From the NCBI GenBank assembly GCA_027886175.1, contig JAJNNQ010000075.1:7729001-7793000 (forward strand): 64,000 nucleotides of DNA. The letters are read 5' to 3'. Each line of letters opens with the position of its first letter. The stretch's first letter is position 1. The stretch is from Phylloscopus collybita. Taxonomy: Eukaryota; Chordata; Aves; Passeriformes; Phylloscopidae. The translations under genes and the position numbers were made by a program. The notes below the pieces were generated by a model. The model made no database searches. It saw nothing but the letters and a program-made list of their open reading frames with translations, and was not told the origin of the DNA. This document shows positions 61,241-64,000 of this stretch, one piece after another.

Positions 61241-61330
61241 AATTTTAGCAATCTGATGTGTATAGTCTCTTACCAGTGCATGAATAGAATTAAAGAGTAA
61301 TACTGATGTGCCTTGGCACTTCCATCTTCA
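61241..61330 (+). repeat. Copy A of an unidentified 90-bp direct repeat
   Basis: It aligns without gaps to 63839-63928. I count 76 of 90 matching bases. The right-hand 44 nt (61287-61330, starting GAATTAAAGAGTAATACTGA and ending CACTTCCATCTTCA) differ at one position only, while the left 46 differ at 13. I do not recognise the family. Confidence 0.88.
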
Positions 61331-62805
61331 ATAACCTTTGCTATCATTATCTACTTGTTCCTCACTGACTGCATACCTGAAAAGTAAAGAAAGTTGATTT
61401 CTTAACAGAGACAATTATAAAATCAATGAAATAATTTGGTTATTTAAAATAGAAATATTTCTGAAAAATGAGCAGTGACAGAACATAAAAGAAAAGTAGA
61501 TGCTAAAAATTTTATCCCAAACTAAGAATGGTGAACCCCTTCCCTGTGGTTTTAATTATTTTCTTAAAACATTACTAAAATGAGTAAGTTACTAAAATGA
61601 ATAAAAAAGCCCCTAAACTATTGTGAGAAGTTGTTTGTTTGTTTTTATAAGAAACATAGTATTTCTCCTTAACACTGGTGAAATGCTTCAATACTGAAGC
61701 AATATTGATGAGAGTATGACCCCATAATATCAGAAACCCACACTTGAACCCAGTGCACATTTTGACTCACCAGCTTTGTGCCTTAAGACAGGCAGGAGCT
61801 TCAGCCACCCTGTGCCTGACTGTGGGTCCCTCCATCCTTTTAATACTGGCCATGGATTTATTGACCAACTGGCAGCAGAGATCAGCCATGCTGGAGATGG
61901 AGATCTTAGTGCCTCATGGCTGGGGGCACTTGGTGGCTAACTTCTTGGGACAGCTTAGGAGCAGCTTCCAAGCCAAAACCATGCATTTTTCTTGTCTCAG
62001 AAGATCCAGATCACTCCCTTAACCTTGGATCTGAGGATTCTTGGGAAGGGCATGTTCCTGTGAGATTAGTTAAACAAAGAGATATTTAAAAGTCAGTCCC
62101 TGGCCTCAGTTTGGGTTTGAACTATGATCTTATGATCTGGATCTAAGTATCTTCACTCATTATTAAGGTATACAAACTGTTCCCTACGATGATCATAGAA
62201 ACAAGGAGGAATCCAAAGCTTGCTGGATCAAACGGGTTTTGCAGTGGATTTTTTCAGGGATAGAACCATGGTGTCTTAAATTAGATACAAAACGAGACTA
62301 AAGTTGATCTTCAAGACTACAGCCAGATTGTAAACTGTCTGCTTCCTGATGAGAACAGATACTTCTGAAGAGATTTGAAATCTGTGTGCTCTTGCTATCC
62401 CTTTTCTGCTCCCTAACAGAATTCCTGGAGCAGGTAGGACTTCTGTATGTATCCCAAATTTTCAGATAGAAATTGATACCACAGGGTTGAGATGGTTTCT
62501 TGGACCTTGGAGGAAGGTAGAACGGAATACTTCTGTAAAGGTCTAAACTTAACATCACCCCAAATAAATACAGACTGATTCAGATTGATGCCAGAGATTG
62601 CTCAAATATCAGCAAGAGCTGAAGACAGATCATCTATATCCAAATGGAGAATCTATGGATGCCAAAGACAGTGCTGAGACCCTGTTTTGTAAACAAGAGA
62701 AGTGTAGAGGTGGGAATCAGCAGATTAAATTGGTGTATTGGGAAGTAGGCCTAACTAACAAAGAAGAAGATGAGTCAATGCAACTTAGAACATTTTTTTC
62801 TACAG
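61331..62805. other. Unannotated stretch between the repeat copies
   Basis: No gene identified. A 92-codon frame (61744-62022) has no recognisable domain. I looked for retroviral or transposase motifs, because the region is bracketed by direct repeats, and saw none. Confidence 0.5.
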
Positions 62806-62993
62806 AACCATGGAATCATAGAATATTTTGGTTGAAAGGAGCCTTTAAGATAATTTAGTTCCAAACCCCCTACCATGGGCAGGGATGCCATCCATGAGAT
62901 CAGGTTGCCCAGAGCCCCATCCAACCTGGCCTTGAACACTTCTCAGATGGGGCAGCCACAGCATTCCTGGGCAAGCTGTTCCAGTGCCTCACC
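62806..62993 (-). mobile_element. CR1 LINE 3'-end fragment
   Basis: Antisense CR1: CATGGAATCATAGAATATTT, GGTTGAAAGGAGCCTTTAAG, CCATGGGCAGGGATGCCATC, GATCAGGTTGCCCAGAGCC, CCATCCAACCTGGCCTTGAA, TTCCAGTGCCTCACC. It inserted between the two 90-bp repeat copies. Confidence 0.95.
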
Positions 62994-63838
62994 TAACAAT
63001 GCTTTTTGGGCTAATTTGTTTGACATTATCTGAGTGATAGCTGAAGAAGAGGTGAAAAGGATTAGAGTCATTCTTTCCATCTGCTGAACTCCAAAAATCA
63101 TTGATGTTGCTGAACTTTCATATATTCACTTTGAGAGATGACTGGGCAAATTGGATGTGAAGAAATGCATTTAGTTTTTATCCTTCTTTGTCAACTGGCT
63201 TTTGCTAAAGCTTGAACAGCTCAAGGTTATATCATCTCTATTTTATCTTTTCTTTCCCTTTCTACACTTAGTTTTTCTATTTCCCATTTTTTCTTGCCAT
63301 GTGCTTAAAAAATGGATCATGCTCAGAGAACATTTGGCTGTGAACTCATCACCAAAAAGGCAGCTAAATAGCAGTGTTCTAAAGAGCACCACAATGACAT
63401 AAGTTTGCCAGGTCTCCAGGTGGCCTGAAAGTATGTTGTGTCTGTCTATCTCCTACAGTGAGCATGTTTACAAGACTTAGCACCAAAATCAGAAATGGCA
63501 GGTTTTATCTTTGCTGTTCTTTTCTCTCTACTATGTGCATCCTCTTGTTACTCTGTCCAAGGAAACTGCTTACAACTCAAATAAGTGCAACAGAGATAGT
63601 TCTTATCTTCTCTTATTTTTTCTTCCCTAAAACAGTTTTATTTGAGGTCAAAGGCTCTTTCTAGCTATTTACTTGCAGGAGAAAAAAATGAAGAATGCTG
63701 TTTTTCCAAAGAAGAAATTTCAAAATCTGACAAGATTTTATTATGAAATATTTGCACTGCTTTCCCCCTCCCCTTCATTTTCTCCTTCCTCATTCTCCTG
63801 AGGGCCAGTATAGCTCAGAACCAACTATCAGTCCTGTA
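62994..63838. other. Unannotated stretch
   Basis: AT-rich, no gene or named repeat. Confidence 0.55.
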
Positions 63839-63928
63839 AATTTTAATAATCTGGTGATTATAGTCTGTTATGAATGCACCACTGGAATTAAAGAGTAATA
63901 CTGATGTGCCGTGGCACTTCCATCTTCA
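63839..63928 (+). repeat. Copy B of the unidentified 90-bp direct repeat
   Basis: Same orientation as copy A, 2,598 bp downstream. The 44-nt core is at 63885-63928, with G in place of T in the GTGCC(T/G)TGGCAC near-palindrome. Flanking sequence on both sides does not match copy A. Confidence 0.88.
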
Positions 63929-64000
63929 GCTTTCCCCAACCTGAGACTGTCCTTCTTCAATCACCAGATTTTACAAGGAAACAAATTGCAGGCAGAATCC

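Noticed and set aside
61241..63928. Direct repeats as the two LTRs of a retrovirus-like element
   Set aside because: No retroviral motifs were seen between them, the copies lack TG...CA ends, and their divergence is uneven. A CR1 insertion occupies part of the interior.
1..64000. CRISPR arrays, operons, bacterial or phage systems
   Set aside because: Sequence composition and repeat content are vertebrate; no regularly spaced repeats or prokaryotic gene organisation are present.

Overview
The window reads as non-coding nuclear DNA of a bird, most likely a passerine. Every sizeable interspersed repeat that can be named is of an avian or old amniote type: many truncated CR1 LINE 3' ends, relics resembling amniote MIR SINEs, and one tRNA-Ile-derived SINE with a CR1-like tail. 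That SINE matches, from memory, the TguSINE1 family known from passerines, and it is the main reason for preferring a songbird. No protein-coding gene, rRNA or functional tRNA could be supported. The longest open frame is 164 codons and resembles nothing recognisable. All open frames look like chance frames, some running through repeats or low-complexity DNA.

Layout: 1-2.3 kb is featureless. About 2.3-4.05 kb is a badly decayed minus-strand CR1/L3-like LINE in which endonuclease and reverse-transcriptase peptides can still be read. MIR-like and other old amniote retroposon fragments lie at about 5.5, 7.4, 12.2, 32.0 and 37.5 kb. CR1 3' ends lie at 8.4, 16.6 (two abutting), 17.3, 22.6, 25.6, 43.8, 46.8, 52.7, 55.3 and 62.8 kb. 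A 44-nt poly-T tract at 17.5 kb has the marks of a minus-strand retrocopy: a poly(A) signal at the right spacing and near-perfect flanking direct repeats. The tRNA-Ile SINE is at 42.8 kb. Two LTR-like segments lie at about 50.2-50.6 kb (plus) and 56.8-57.2 kb (minus, G-quadruplex-prone and CpG-bearing). A 90-bp direct repeat of unknown identity occurs at 61.24 and 63.84 kb, with a 44-nt core that is nearly identical. Several strand-asymmetric T/G tracts and A/T runs are scattered through the window.

The rest is AT-rich intergenic or intronic sequence in which I see no feature. I found no new gene system. The most useful leads are the poly(A) retrocopy (unusual in birds, whose CR1 machinery rarely copies mRNAs), the repeated 44-nt core, the LTR pieces and a CpG-retaining island near 11.2 kb. 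All repeat family assignments rest on remembered consensus patterns and were not searched.
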